This document shows positions 1 to 4,877 of a stretch of DNA of 8,293 bases, one piece after another. The stretch comes from an uncultured Collinsella sp. (GTDB lineage: Bacteria; Actinomycetota; Coriobacteriia; Coriobacteriales; Coriobacteriaceae), in the NCBI GenBank assembly GCA_900556705.1, contig USPT01000044.1:1-8293 (forward strand), given 5' to 3'. Numbering within the stretch: the first letter of the stretch is position 1; the number at the start of each line of letters is the position of its first letter. The position numbers were made by a program, and so were the translations under genes. The notes beneath the pieces were generated by a model. It did not search any database. It was not told the origin of the DNA and worked only from the letters and a program-made list of their open reading frames with translations.

Positions 1-461
1 CGCAGCGCCTGTCGGACACCTCGCCCATTCGGCGCCTGACGCGCGGCGAGGTCTTCGAGCTCGACGGCTCGACAATCTTCACCATGGGCGGTGCCACGAG
101 CGTGGACAGGGAATACCGCGTGCCGTATTCCAGCTGGTGGCCTCAGGAGCTCCCGGACGAGCGCGATTTCGATACCGCGCGGGCCAAGCTCGACGAGGTC
201 GGCTGGAAGGTCGACTGCGTCATCACCCATACCTGCTCGACGCGCATGCTCTCGCCGACGCTCTACCCGGACCCAGGCTGGGAATGCCCTGATGTGGACC
301 GGCTGACCGGATTCCTCGACGATCTCGAGGACCGCATGGACTACAAACACTGGTATTACGGTCACTTCCACCGAGACGGCAACCCGGACGAACGGCACAC
401 GGTGCTGTACGACCGGATCGTGAGGCTCGGGGACAAACTCCTGCCGTGGGGTGCGTACTGA
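1..461 (+). CDS. Calcineurin-like metallophosphoesterase, C-terminal part (5' end outside window)
   Basis: The open frame (codons beginning at base 3) runs without a stop from the window edge to TGA at 459-461, so the start codon lies upstream. The 152 visible residues align along their length with the second half of the next gene: RGEVF, a MGGA block, SWWP, the VDCVITH segment and a YGHFH motif. In calcineurin-like phosphoesterases the last His of a THxx motif and the GHxH pair are metal ligands, and both are visible here (ITH and GHFH). The N-terminal GDxH, GDxx and GNHE motifs must lie outside. The family hydrolyses phosphomono- or phosphodiesters using two metal ions; the substrate cannot be told. 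The next gene starts in its stop codon, so the two are probably co-translated. Phosphoesterase fold: fairly certain. Physiological role: unknown. Confidence 0.85.
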   Translation, partial: QRLSDTSPIRRLTRGEVFELDGSTIFTMGGATSVDREYRVPYSSWWPQELPDERDFDTARAKLDEVGWKVDCVITHTCSTRMLSPTLYPDPGWECPDVDRLTGFLDDLEDRMDYKHWYYGHFHRDGNPDERHTVLYDRIVRLGDKLLPWGAY

Positions 462-1183
462 TGACGGTCTATGTGACGGGCGACGTGCACGGCAGGGCCG
501 AGTACGGGTCCAGCAGGTTCGCCTTCAAGTCTTGGCCACTGGGGCGCACGCTGACGCGCGATGACATGGTGATCGTGGCCGGCGACTTCGGCTTTGTCTG
601 GGACGGCTCGAATGCTGAGAGGTATTGGCTCGACTGGTTCGAGTCGAAGCCCTGGACCACGTGTTTCGTAGACGGCAACCATGAGAACCACCACGCCCTG
701 GCAGAACTGCCGGTGCGGGAGTGGAGCGGCGGTCTCGTCCATGAGGCGCGACCGCACGTGCTGCACCTCATGCGCGGAGAGGTGTTCGACATCGACGGGC
801 TCACAGTCCTTGCCATGGGCGGTGCCGCGAGCAACGACAGACAGTATCGCAGGGAGGGGAGGAGCTGGTGGCCCGAGGAGATGCCGAGCGAGGAGGAGAT
901 GGAGCACTGCCGCGCCTCGCTCGACCGCGTGAGCTGGAGAGTCGATTGCGTTGTGACTCACGAGGCTCCTGCTGCCCTGGCAGAGAAGCTGTGCCGCGAG
1001 CGTGGACGCGAGTATCGAGGCGACCGGCTGCAACGATTCCTTGGCGAGCTCGACGGGCGGCTCGGCTATCGCGTCTGGCTCTTCGGGCATTACCACGGCG
1101 ACAAATGGTGCGACGCCAAGCATCGCCTCATCTACAAAGATATCGTTTCGATCGAAAGTACTGCGCCCGGTCTTCAGTTCTAG
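461..1183 (+). CDS. Calcineurin-like metallophosphoesterase (complete, paralog of the preceding gene)
   Basis: A 240-residue protein carrying the whole metallophosphoesterase signature in order: GDVHG (Asp8, His10), AGDFG (Asp42), DGNHE (Asn73, His74), VTHE (His167) and GHYH (His210, His212). These are the expected ligands of a two-metal site and the proton donor. No signal peptide or membrane segment is visible, so it is probably cytoplasmic. I chose ATG at 461, which overlaps the upstream stop as TGATG and suggests translational coupling. An in-frame GTG at 446 would add five residues before the natural MTVYVTGDVHG start of the fold and is less likely. The protein resembles the preceding gene product throughout, so the pair looks like a diverged tandem duplication. 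The TAG stop lies inside the left arm of a large hairpin. The substrate (nucleotide, phosphoprotein or nucleic acid) is unknown. Confidence 0.9.
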   Translation: MTVYVTGDVHGRAEYGSSRFAFKSWPLGRTLTRDDMVIVAGDFGFVWDGSNAERYWLDWFESKPWTTCFVDGNHENHHALAELPVREWSGGLVHEARPHVLHLMRGEVFDIDGLTVLAMGGAASNDRQYRREGRSWWPEEMPSEEEMEHCRASLDRVSWRVDCVVTHEAPAALAEKLCRERGREYRGDRLQRFLGELDGRLGYRVWLFGHYHGDKWCDAKHRLIYKDIVSIESTAPGLQF

Positions 1184-1218
1184 AAACCCTCTAGAAATGC
1201 TCTAGAGGGTTTCTAGAA
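1178..1218. terminator. 18-bp perfect hairpin between convergent genes
   Basis: Bases 1178-1195 and 1201-1218 are perfect inverted repeats of 18 bases separated by a 5-base loop (AATGC). The hairpin includes the stop codon of the phosphoesterase gene (1181-1183) and lies 19 bases from the end of the oppositely oriented coiled-coil gene, where a shared bidirectional terminator would be expected. The flanking U-tract is poor on both strands (only AAAATT on the plus-strand side), so termination may be weak or the hairpin may mainly protect mRNA ends. The XbaI-like hexamer TCTAGA occurs in both arms. Confidence 0.6.
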
Positions 1219-1236
1219 AATTAGATGCTCTGCGGC

Positions 1237-1803
1237 CTACTCGCCCCTCTGGGTCATGACCTCGACCTTGGCCTCGGCCACGGCCGCCCGCTGCTCGGAG
1301 GCGGCAAGTCGGTCCTTGAGGGCGGCGAGCTCGGCCATCAGGTCGCGCTGGGCCAGGAGCGCATCGCTCAGCTCGGCTTGGGCTTTCAGTGCGGCGTCAC
1401 GCTCGCCGCGCAGCCGCTCGATCTCATCGACCATGGCCTCAGCCTCAGCGTGGAGCTGGACGACCTGCCTGTCGAGCTCCCTGGCATCGGTGAGATATCT
1501 GACGCTCGCGGCGTGGAGCTCGTTGTTCTCGAGCTCGAGGCTCGCGGTATCGAGCTCGAACTTCTCCTCGATGAAAGCGACCCTCTCATTGCAGTCGGCC
1601 TCAAGTCTTTCGTTCCGGTCTCTCGCCTCGCCGAGCTTGCGGTTGAATTCGTCGAGCTGGACCCTGAGCAGCGCGTTCTCGCTCCTGAGGTCGGCAGTCT
1701 CGCGCAGCAGCTTCTCCCGCCACGTCGCCTCGATCCGCTCGGCGGCCTCATCTAGGACGCTCTTCACGCCGTAGATCTCCCTGATTTTTCTCTCGTCTGC
1801 CAT
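1237..1803 (-). CDS. Coiled-coil protein of unknown function
   Basis: A 188-residue protein that is almost wholly predicted coiled coil. From about residue 15 onward it is rich in Glu, Arg, Ala and Leu with heptad-like spacing of Leu/Ala, and it lacks Pro and Gly over long stretches. There is no membrane segment, signal peptide, Cys cluster or enzymatic motif. The ATG at 1803 (MADERKIREIYG) is preferred because GGAG sits nine bases upstream. A possible TTG start at 1818 would add five residues and place that GGAG inside the gene. The short N-terminal segment before the coil (IREIYGVKSVLDEAAERI) could be a separate helical contact. The gene is convergent with the phosphoesterase pair and lies within the putative island. 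Such proteins can be scaffolds, phage-type minor proteins or partition accessories, but nothing here decides between them. Confidence 0.75.
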   Translation of the reverse strand: MADERKIREIYGVKSVLDEAAERIEATWREKLLRETADLRSENALLRVQLDEFNRKLGEARDRNERLEADCNERVAFIEEKFELDTASLELENNELHAASVRYLTDARELDRQVVQLHAEAEAMVDEIERLRGERDAALKAQAELSDALLAQRDLMAELAALKDRLAASEQRAAVAEAKVEVMTQRGE

Positions 1804-1816
1804 GGTGTGGCACTCC

Positions 1817-1880
1817 AATCAACAACGGCATGGCTCCGCCATGCCAAACGGCTGGGAACAATGCACGGCCGCTGTTGATT
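1817..1880 (-). promoter_or_regulatory. Nested dyads in the leader of the coiled-coil gene
   Basis: Outer arms 1817-1828 and 1869-1880 are inverted repeats matching at 11 of 12 positions (AATCAACA-type). Inside lies an 8-bp hairpin, 1827-1834 with 1838-1845 (GGCATGGC, loop TCC, GCCATGCC). The outer arm stops directly against the GGAG ribosome-binding site of the coiled-coil gene on the minus strand. The structure could therefore be an operator or a leader RNA affecting translation. The two stems share two bases, so they may compete. Function is inference. Confidence 0.35.
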
Positions 1881-1925
1881 TGTGTTCGCCCTGCGATCGG
1901 TGAGTTCTAAAAGGCGTCTCAAGTC

Positions 1926-2213
1926 ATGCGTTCACGCAGGTTTTCGGTTGGAGAAATACCGCACGTTTTCATGGTAACACGTGCCTTAAAGAACGGGCGG
2001 TCATATCGATTCGTTGTAAATAGCGTCTACGGCGTGTTGGTGGCAGGAGGTGAGGGCGTTAAAGATGTCGAGAATGATTGTGGGAGTATTTTAGATACAG
2101 GCATGAGAAAGGGTCGAATCGAAGTGTCTGGCCGGACGCCAATTGTCCGGGAACTGTTTCGGTTCGACCCTGCTTCATTTTACATCCGCGGCATGTTCTT
2201 GTGGGCATCCTGA
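1926..2213 (+). CDS. Doubtful small ORF, 95 residues
   Basis: An ATG-started open frame in the AT-richer stretch between the coiled-coil gene and the winged-helix gene. The product is basic with no recognisable motif, and I do not know the family. Against it: no convincing ribosome-binding site (an AAAAGG lies about 11 bases upstream), the 3' half is occupied by a strong 62-base hairpin (2110-2171), and an overlapping longer plus-strand frame is clearly antisense to a real gene. For it: no other gene claims this interval. It may be a decayed remnant or chance. Confidence 0.2.
   Translation: MRSRRFSVGEIPHVFMVTRALKNGRSYRFVVNSVYGVLVAGGEGVKDVENDCGSILDTGMRKGRIEVSGRTPIVRELFRFDPASFYIRGMFLWAS
2110..2171. 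other. Long imperfect hairpin, terminator or cis-acting structure
   Basis: Arms 2110-2123 and 2158-2171 pair over 14 positions with one G-T wobble (AGGGTCGAATCGAA with TTCGGTTCGACCCT). An inner 6-bp stem, 2132-2137 with 2145-2150 (CCGGAC/GTCCGG), closes a 7-base loop. It lies 84 bases beyond the stop of the minus-strand winged-helix gene and is followed on that strand by TTTCTC, so it could terminate the excisionase operon. A smaller dyad (2219-2225 with 2240-2246, ACCGACT/AGTCGGT) lies between it and that gene. Its branched form is more elaborate than a typical intrinsic terminator. Confidence 0.45.
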
Positions 2214-2254
2214 CGGTGACCGACTCTCACGACCTCGATAGTCGGTTTGTGGGC

Positions 2255-2641
2255 TTAAAGTTTCGGAGGCTCCCAAGCGTTTTCAATCGCGGCGCGGTAG
2301 ATTGCGGCGTAATTAAGCATCCAGCTGCCATCACCAACTTTTTGAATATACCCCTTATCCTTCAGAGAGGTATAGGCCCGGGATATAGTGTTCTTACTCA
2401 GGCGGTAGTGATCCTCAATCCATTTGCTTTTAGCGCAGAAGCCCATGGGCCGTTTGTTTTTGGAAGGTTTTCCAAACTTCCATACAAGGCCGAGGATGAG
2501 ACGCTCGGCGGCAACGGTGGTGACGCAGCACGCCCACTCGGGCACTGAAATAAAAATAGCCTTATCCATTTTTCCCGTAATCTCTCGTTGCTCAGTAGCA
2601 TCATCGCTAAATATGTCGGAAATCGACGGAAGCTCGCTCAT
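2255..2641 (-). CDS. Winged helix-turn-helix protein of the integrative element
   Basis: A 128-residue protein. Residues about 70-105 form a typical winged-helix unit: KWIEDHYRLS, then NTISRAYTSLKDKGYI as recognition helix, then a short wing (QKVGDGSW). This resembles the DNA-binding part of GntR-like regulators and of plasmid RepA-type proteins, but the protein is too short for either full family. No effector domain is visible. The start is ATG at 2641 with AGGTGG five bases upstream; an in-frame GTG at 2650 would swallow that site. The stop codon of the excisionase-like gene overlaps the AGGTGG, leaving only nine bases between the two frames, so they form one operon. Likely role (inference): a regulator, or a replication or excision accessory of the element. 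Confidence 0.75.
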   Translation of the reverse strand: MSELPSISDIFSDDATEQREITGKMDKAIFISVPEWACCVTTVAAERLILGLVWKFGKPSKNKRPMGFCAKSKWIEDHYRLSKNTISRAYTSLKDKGYIQKVGDGSWMLNYAAIYRAAIENAWEPPKL

Positions 2642-2650
2642 GTTTACCAC

Positions 2651-2896
2651 CTAATCAAGGTGGGCGGTACGACCTTCAAGCTGCTTGAAAAGCTCGTAGA
2701 ACGAGCTTTCAAACATGTAATTAGAGCGATGGATCTGGATGAGCTTGCCGGACTCTCGCATAAACTTGCGTGCGGTGTTTTCGCTCCAGCCAGTGAGTTC
2801 GCGGATATCGTTAACGCAGAGCAACCGATCGCACTGAGCGGCACCAGTGGGGAAAGTCGGTGTGGACGCCTGAGTGCTAATCTTTGGAGTAGCCAT
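2651..2896 (-). CDS. Excisionase-like helix-turn-helix protein
   Basis: An 81-residue protein. Residues about 24-73 match the small MerR-like fold shared by excisionases and element-borne DNA-binding proteins: LLCVNDIRELTGWSENTARK (helix-turn-helix), then a basic linker and wing (IQIHRSNYMFESS), ending in a short helix (FYELFKQL). The first 22 residues are Ser/Thr/Pro rich and probably disordered. ATG at 2896 has AAAGGA about nine bases upstream. It sits just downstream of the integrase gene on the same strand and directly before the winged-helix gene, which fits a recombination directionality factor. Xis proteins are too short and variable to assign with certainty; it could instead be a control regulator. 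A strongly folded leader precedes the ribosome-binding site. Confidence 0.7.
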   Translation of the reverse strand: MATPKISTQASTPTFPTGAAQCDRLLCVNDIRELTGWSENTARKFMRESGKLIQIHRSNYMFESSFYELFKQLEGRTAHLD

Positions 2897-2918
2897 GATG
2901 AGCTATCCTTTCAATGAG

Positions 2919-2970
2919 GGCCCTCCCTGTGCTTGTAAGACGTACCAGGTTCATAAGCACTTGGGGGGCC
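2919..2970 (-). promoter_or_regulatory. Structured 5' leader of the excisionase-like gene
   Basis: Two stacked stems: 2919-2926 with 2963-2970 (8 pairs, one G-T wobble) and 2929-2936 with 2953-2960 (8 pairs, one G-T wobble). They are separated by a symmetric 2x2 internal loop and capped by a 16-base loop (2937-2952). On the minus strand the structure ends 23 bases before the start codon, just upstream of the AAAGGA ribosome-binding site. No U-tract follows, so it is not an obvious terminator. It may control translation or mRNA stability of the excision operon; I do not recognise a known riboswitch class. Confidence 0.5.
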
Positions 2971-3062
2971 GGTTTCTATGACTACATGCGTAGCCATCTG
3001 ACAGCTTTAGCATGTATTAAAACTCATTAGATGTCAATCAAATAAAGCATCTACCTGCGGAA

Positions 3063-3096
3063 ACGGTATTATAGTACCGTAATATTATGAAATAAA
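3063..3096 (-). promoter_or_regulatory. Candidate promoter and operator for the excisionase operon
   Basis: On the minus strand a perfect TATAAT (3068-3073) is preceded, at 17-base spacing, by TTTATT (3091-3096), a weak -35 with 3 of 6 consensus matches. The -10 box lies inside an 18-base near-palindrome, 3063-3080 (ACGGTA...TACCGT), a typical place for a repressor operator. Transcription would start near 3061 and give a leader of about 165 bases that contains the stem-loop at 2919-2970. The surroundings are AT-rich. The same palindrome could instead end integrase transcription, as it lies 35 bases past that stop codon. Confidence 0.4.
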
Positions 3097-3114
3097 CGAT
3101 GAATGAAAAACATG

Positions 3115-4362
3115 CTATTTCTCGCTTCTCTGTATATAGGCGTTGATGAAGGCTTCGTAGCCTTTAACTGCTTTTATTTCTGATTGTTGAACGAGGCTTG
3201 TATACGTTTTGAGCGTGATATTGGGGTCCGCGTGGCCAAGAATACCTTGCACGCTTCTAACGTCCGATCCGTTCGCCAGCATAAAAGTGCTTACACAATG
3301 CCTGAGCTGATGCGGGCAGATGCCCTTATATAGTTTTCCGCCAGTCGAATTGTTCGGCTCATAGATTCCAAGATTGCAGCTAACTGCGAAATCGCGAAAC
3401 CAATGGTTGAAGATGTAGTTTTTCATGTGACAGACAGTAGGGATCCCTTGCTCGACAGCAATATCGCTAATGATGGGAGTGCTGCCAGTCTGGGACAGCC
3501 CCAGAGAGGCCAGGAGCTCTTTTTGTATGGCTGACCATGATTGAAGACGTTCGGCCAAGGTTTCTCCAACGGGGATTTTGCGTTGGCTTTCTTGTGACTT
3601 GGGTGCCCTCAGTTCATGGTCGTTGGTGTACTGCCTGTCAATTTTTAAGGTTTTATTGGCAGGGTCCCAATCGCGCCATTCGAGGCCCAGCATCTCGCCT
3701 TTCCGCATACCCGTATACACTAGTACTAGTGTACCAACAGCTTCGGCGGTGAGCTCAATGTGTTGAAGACGTGTGCATAGGGTAGCTACTTGGTCGATTG
3801 TCAGTGATTCTCTTTTGTTGCGTGGTCTGCGAACATGAACGGTAGCGCAGGGGTTTCGGTCAATTATTCTCTTTGCGACCGCATTCGACAAAATCTGACG
3901 CAGTTTCGCATTGATTCGTACAAGCTCTGATGGTTTGTATTTTCCCGTACGACGAGCTCCGGCATATGTTTCTTCGATTAGATCGGGAGTTAGCCCCTCA
4001 ATTGTCTGAAACGCACCGAATAGGTCTTCGATATGCCTGCAATCGTACGCTTCTCTTTCATAGCTCGTTGGCGCAAGCTCGGTGTCCCTATTTTCATGAA
4101 AGGCCCAGCAGTAGGACGCAAGCAAAGTGGGCTTTTTAGTTTTAGTGATCGTGCCAGAGGAGTTGATTTCAGCCAGCTTGGCCTGCATTGCAGCCTTAGC
4201 TTCTGTTTTAGTCTTGCAACGAATTGTATAAGTTGGGGATCGTTTGTAGCGCCCCGTCTTAGGGTCCTTGACTCCAAGGGAAAAATAATAGCGATAGGTG
4301 TTAGGTGATCTCTTGTCTTTCCAACACGTGCCTCTTCCGCTAATTAGTGGCTGTTCTGACAT
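3115..4362 (-). CDS. Tyrosine recombinase (site-specific integrase)
   Basis: A 415-residue phage-type integrase with the complete catalytic set: Arg220 (TGMRKGE), Lys255 or Lys262 in the beta-hairpin after the first helices (KSQESQRKIP), His351 and Arg354 (HQLRH), His377 (GHADP) and the nucleophile Tyr387 (LKTYTSL). Residues about 1-70 form the arm-binding/AP2-like N-terminus (WKDKRSPNTYRYYFSLG and a basic stretch), 75-175 the core-binding SAM-like domain, and 180-400 the catalytic domain. Length is typical of integrases of Gram-positive integrative elements, and no truncation is seen. ATG at 4362 has GGAG seven bases upstream. The gene starts about 190 bases from the tRNA-derived attachment site, the usual arrangement. 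It is AT-richer than the pknB flank, consistent with transfer. It should catalyse integration and, with the excisionase-like protein, excision. Confidence 0.95.
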   Translation of the reverse strand: MSEQPLISGRGTCWKDKRSPNTYRYYFSLGVKDPKTGRYKRSPTYTIRCKTKTEAKAAMQAKLAEINSSGTITKTKKPTLLASYCWAFHENRDTELAPTSYEREAYDCRHIEDLFGAFQTIEGLTPDLIEETYAGARRTGKYKPSELVRINAKLRQILSNAVAKRIIDRNPCATVHVRRPRNKRESLTIDQVATLCTRLQHIELTAEAVGTLVLVYTGMRKGEMLGLEWRDWDPANKTLKIDRQYTNDHELRAPKSQESQRKIPVGETLAERLQSWSAIQKELLASLGLSQTGSTPIISDIAVEQGIPTVCHMKNYIFNHWFRDFAVSCNLGIYEPNNSTGGKLYKGICPHQLRHCVSTFMLANGSDVRSVQGILGHADPNITLKTYTSLVQQSEIKAVKGYEAFINAYIQRSEK

Positions 4363-4554
4363 CTTTGCGCTCCGTTTCTTTGAATAGTTTTCAACAATTC
4401 ATTGAGTGCAGTTTAGCTAAAGCTGTTAGTAATATGTTTGTAAAAGCGTAGGCGCAGCTACCGGAGGCAAAAGACACAAACTGCTATGTTTATCTGCGGT
4501 TATATGATGTTAAATGATGCTTGATGAATGGTAGGGGGTAGCATTAAATCATAT
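4363..4554. other. AT-rich integrase upstream region, probable attP arm
   Basis: No gene is supported here. The stretch separates the integrase start from the tRNA-like core and is the expected place for integrase arm-binding sites. It contains a TTTAGCTAAA palindrome (4412-4421) and a cluster of TGATG-type words around 4505-4527. I could not identify a confident integrase promoter in it. Confidence 0.4.
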
Positions 4555-4599
4555 CTCCTAAAGCGGGTGTCGACGGTTCGAATCCGCCCGGGGGCACCA
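4555..4599 (+). pseudogene. 3' part of a tRNA gene, probably tRNA-Arg(CCT), forming the attachment site
   Basis: The segment reads as a tRNA 3' part: anticodon loop CTCCTAA (4555-4561, anticodon CCT), 3' anticodon stem AGCGG, five-base variable loop GTGTC, T arm GACGG-TTCGAAT-CCGCC (4572-4588), acceptor strand CGGGGGC (4589-4595), discriminator A and an encoded CCA (4597-4599). No matching 5' half (GCCCCCG start, D arm) exists in the AT-rich sequence upstream, so this is not a functional gene. The T stem has one A-C mismatch at its second pair. A tyrosine integrase crossover in or near the anticodon loop would leave exactly this fragment. The Arg identity rests on the CCT reading and is an inference. 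Confidence 0.6.
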
Positions 4600-4645
4600 G
4601 AGAAATATCGAGCCCGGTACCGCTACGGTGCCGGGCTCTTCTGGT
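4577..4645 (+). repeat. 69-base direct repeat, copy 1 (tRNA end plus terminator)
   Basis: Begins at the T-loop TTCGAAT and runs through the encoded CCA and the GC-rich terminator to CTGGT. It matches copy 2 (4704-4772) at 67 of 69 positions; the differences are at 4603 (A versus G) and 4636 (C versus T). The copies are 127 bases apart, start to start. This is the pattern of a duplicated attachment segment. Confidence 0.9.
4610..4642 (+). terminator. Terminator of the tRNA, copy 1
   Basis: A 13-bp stem (4610-4622 with 4626-4638, one T-G wobble) with a 3-base CTA loop, followed by TTCT. It lies 10 bases past the encoded CCA, the usual position of a tRNA gene terminator. The U-tract is short but the stem is strong. 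Confidence 0.7.
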
Positions 4646-4703
4646 CTAAGGGCAGGATTCGAGCCGTCGACACCCGCGTCACTCATTTCCCCGCGGGGGA
4701 GTT

Positions 4704-4772
4704 TTCGAATCCGCCCGGGGGCACCAGAGGAATATCGAGCCCGGTACCGCTACGGTGCCGGGTTCTTCTGGT
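4704..4772 (+). repeat. 69-base direct repeat, copy 2 (tRNA end plus terminator)
   Basis: Second copy of the tRNA 3' end (T loop, 3' T stem, acceptor strand, encoded CCA at 4724-4726) and its terminator. Upstream of TTCGAAT it loses similarity to copy 1: the 5' T stem and variable loop are replaced by CGCGGGGGAGTT. It is the copy nearest the chromosomal pknB gene and may be the original chromosomal tRNA end, or a scar of an earlier insertion. Confidence 0.85.
4737..4769 (+). terminator. Terminator of the tRNA, copy 2
   Basis: The same 13-bp hairpin as copy 1, with an additional G-T wobble produced by the C-to-T difference at 4763, and again followed by TTCT. It remains foldable. Confidence 0.6.
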
Positions 4773-4784
4773 TCAATGCCATGT

Positions 4785-4825
4785 CAAAAACGAAGCGCCC
4801 GCTTGCTGGGGGAGCAAGCGGGCGC
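4785..4825 (-). terminator. Intrinsic terminator of pknB
   Basis: A perfect 13-bp stem (4795-4807 with 4813-4825, GCGCCCGCTTGCT and its complement) with a 5-base loop. On the minus strand it is followed by TTCGTTTTTG, a clear U-tract. It lies 52 bases past the pknB stop codon and ends the pbpA-pknB transcription unit before the tRNA/att region. Confidence 0.9.
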
Positions 4826-4877
4826 CTGTGAGCGAATATGTTTGCGGCGAGAGCCGTGATGAGCGGTGGGGTGGCGA

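Larger units (their letters stand above)
1..4645. mobile_element. Right end of an integrative element inserted in a tRNA gene (left end outside)
   Basis: The evidence is positional. A complete tyrosine integrase sits next to a truncated tRNA 3' part, an excisionase-like and a winged-helix gene sit just inside, and about 1900-4560 is AT-richer than the conserved chromosomal pbpA-pknB flank. In a tRNA-targeted element with this orientation, the displaced 3' tRNA fragment marks the right end and the reconstituted tRNA lies at the left end, here beyond base 1. No relaxase, coupling ATPase, terminase or capsid gene is in view, so conjugative element, satellite or prophage cannot be told apart. The right boundary could be at the first (about 4599) or second (about 4726) tRNA end. 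Confidence 0.6.
4563..4677. repeat. Inverted 23-base copies of the tRNA T-arm region
   Basis: Bases 4563-4585 (GCGGGTGTCGACGGTTCGAA plus TCC) recur in inverted orientation at 4655-4677 with one mismatch (T-loop T versus C). The right arm lies in the spacer between the two direct repeats, where nothing else is recognised. The inverted copy does not continue into an acceptor strand or CCA, so it is only a fragment of a tRNA-like sequence. Confidence 0.8.

Noticed and set aside
362..1123. A 253-residue minus-strand frame
   Set aside because: Antisense to the phosphoesterase genes, which carry complete metal-binding motifs; no ribosome-binding site or domain.
2078..2548. A 156-residue plus-strand frame
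   Set aside because: Overlaps antisense the winged-helix gene, which has a good ribosome-binding site and fold.
3002..3041. TTGACA (minus strand, 3032-3037) as the excisionase operon promoter
   Set aside because: No acceptable -10 box at 16-18 bases from it; the TATAAT at 3068-3073 is a better candidate.
3001..4426. ACAGCTTTAGC on the plus strand at 3001-3011 and inverted at 4416-4426, flanking the integrase gene
   Set aside because: Tempting as integrase arm sites, but an 11-base match in a window this size is expected by chance several times.
4525..4599. A complete functional tRNA gene
   Set aside because: The sequence before the anticodon loop is AT-rich and lacks a GCCCCCG acceptor strand and D arm; only the 3' part is present.
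4577..4772. CRISPR-like repeat-spacer pattern
   Set aside because: Only two copies, each containing a tRNA end and terminator; no further units and no cas genes.
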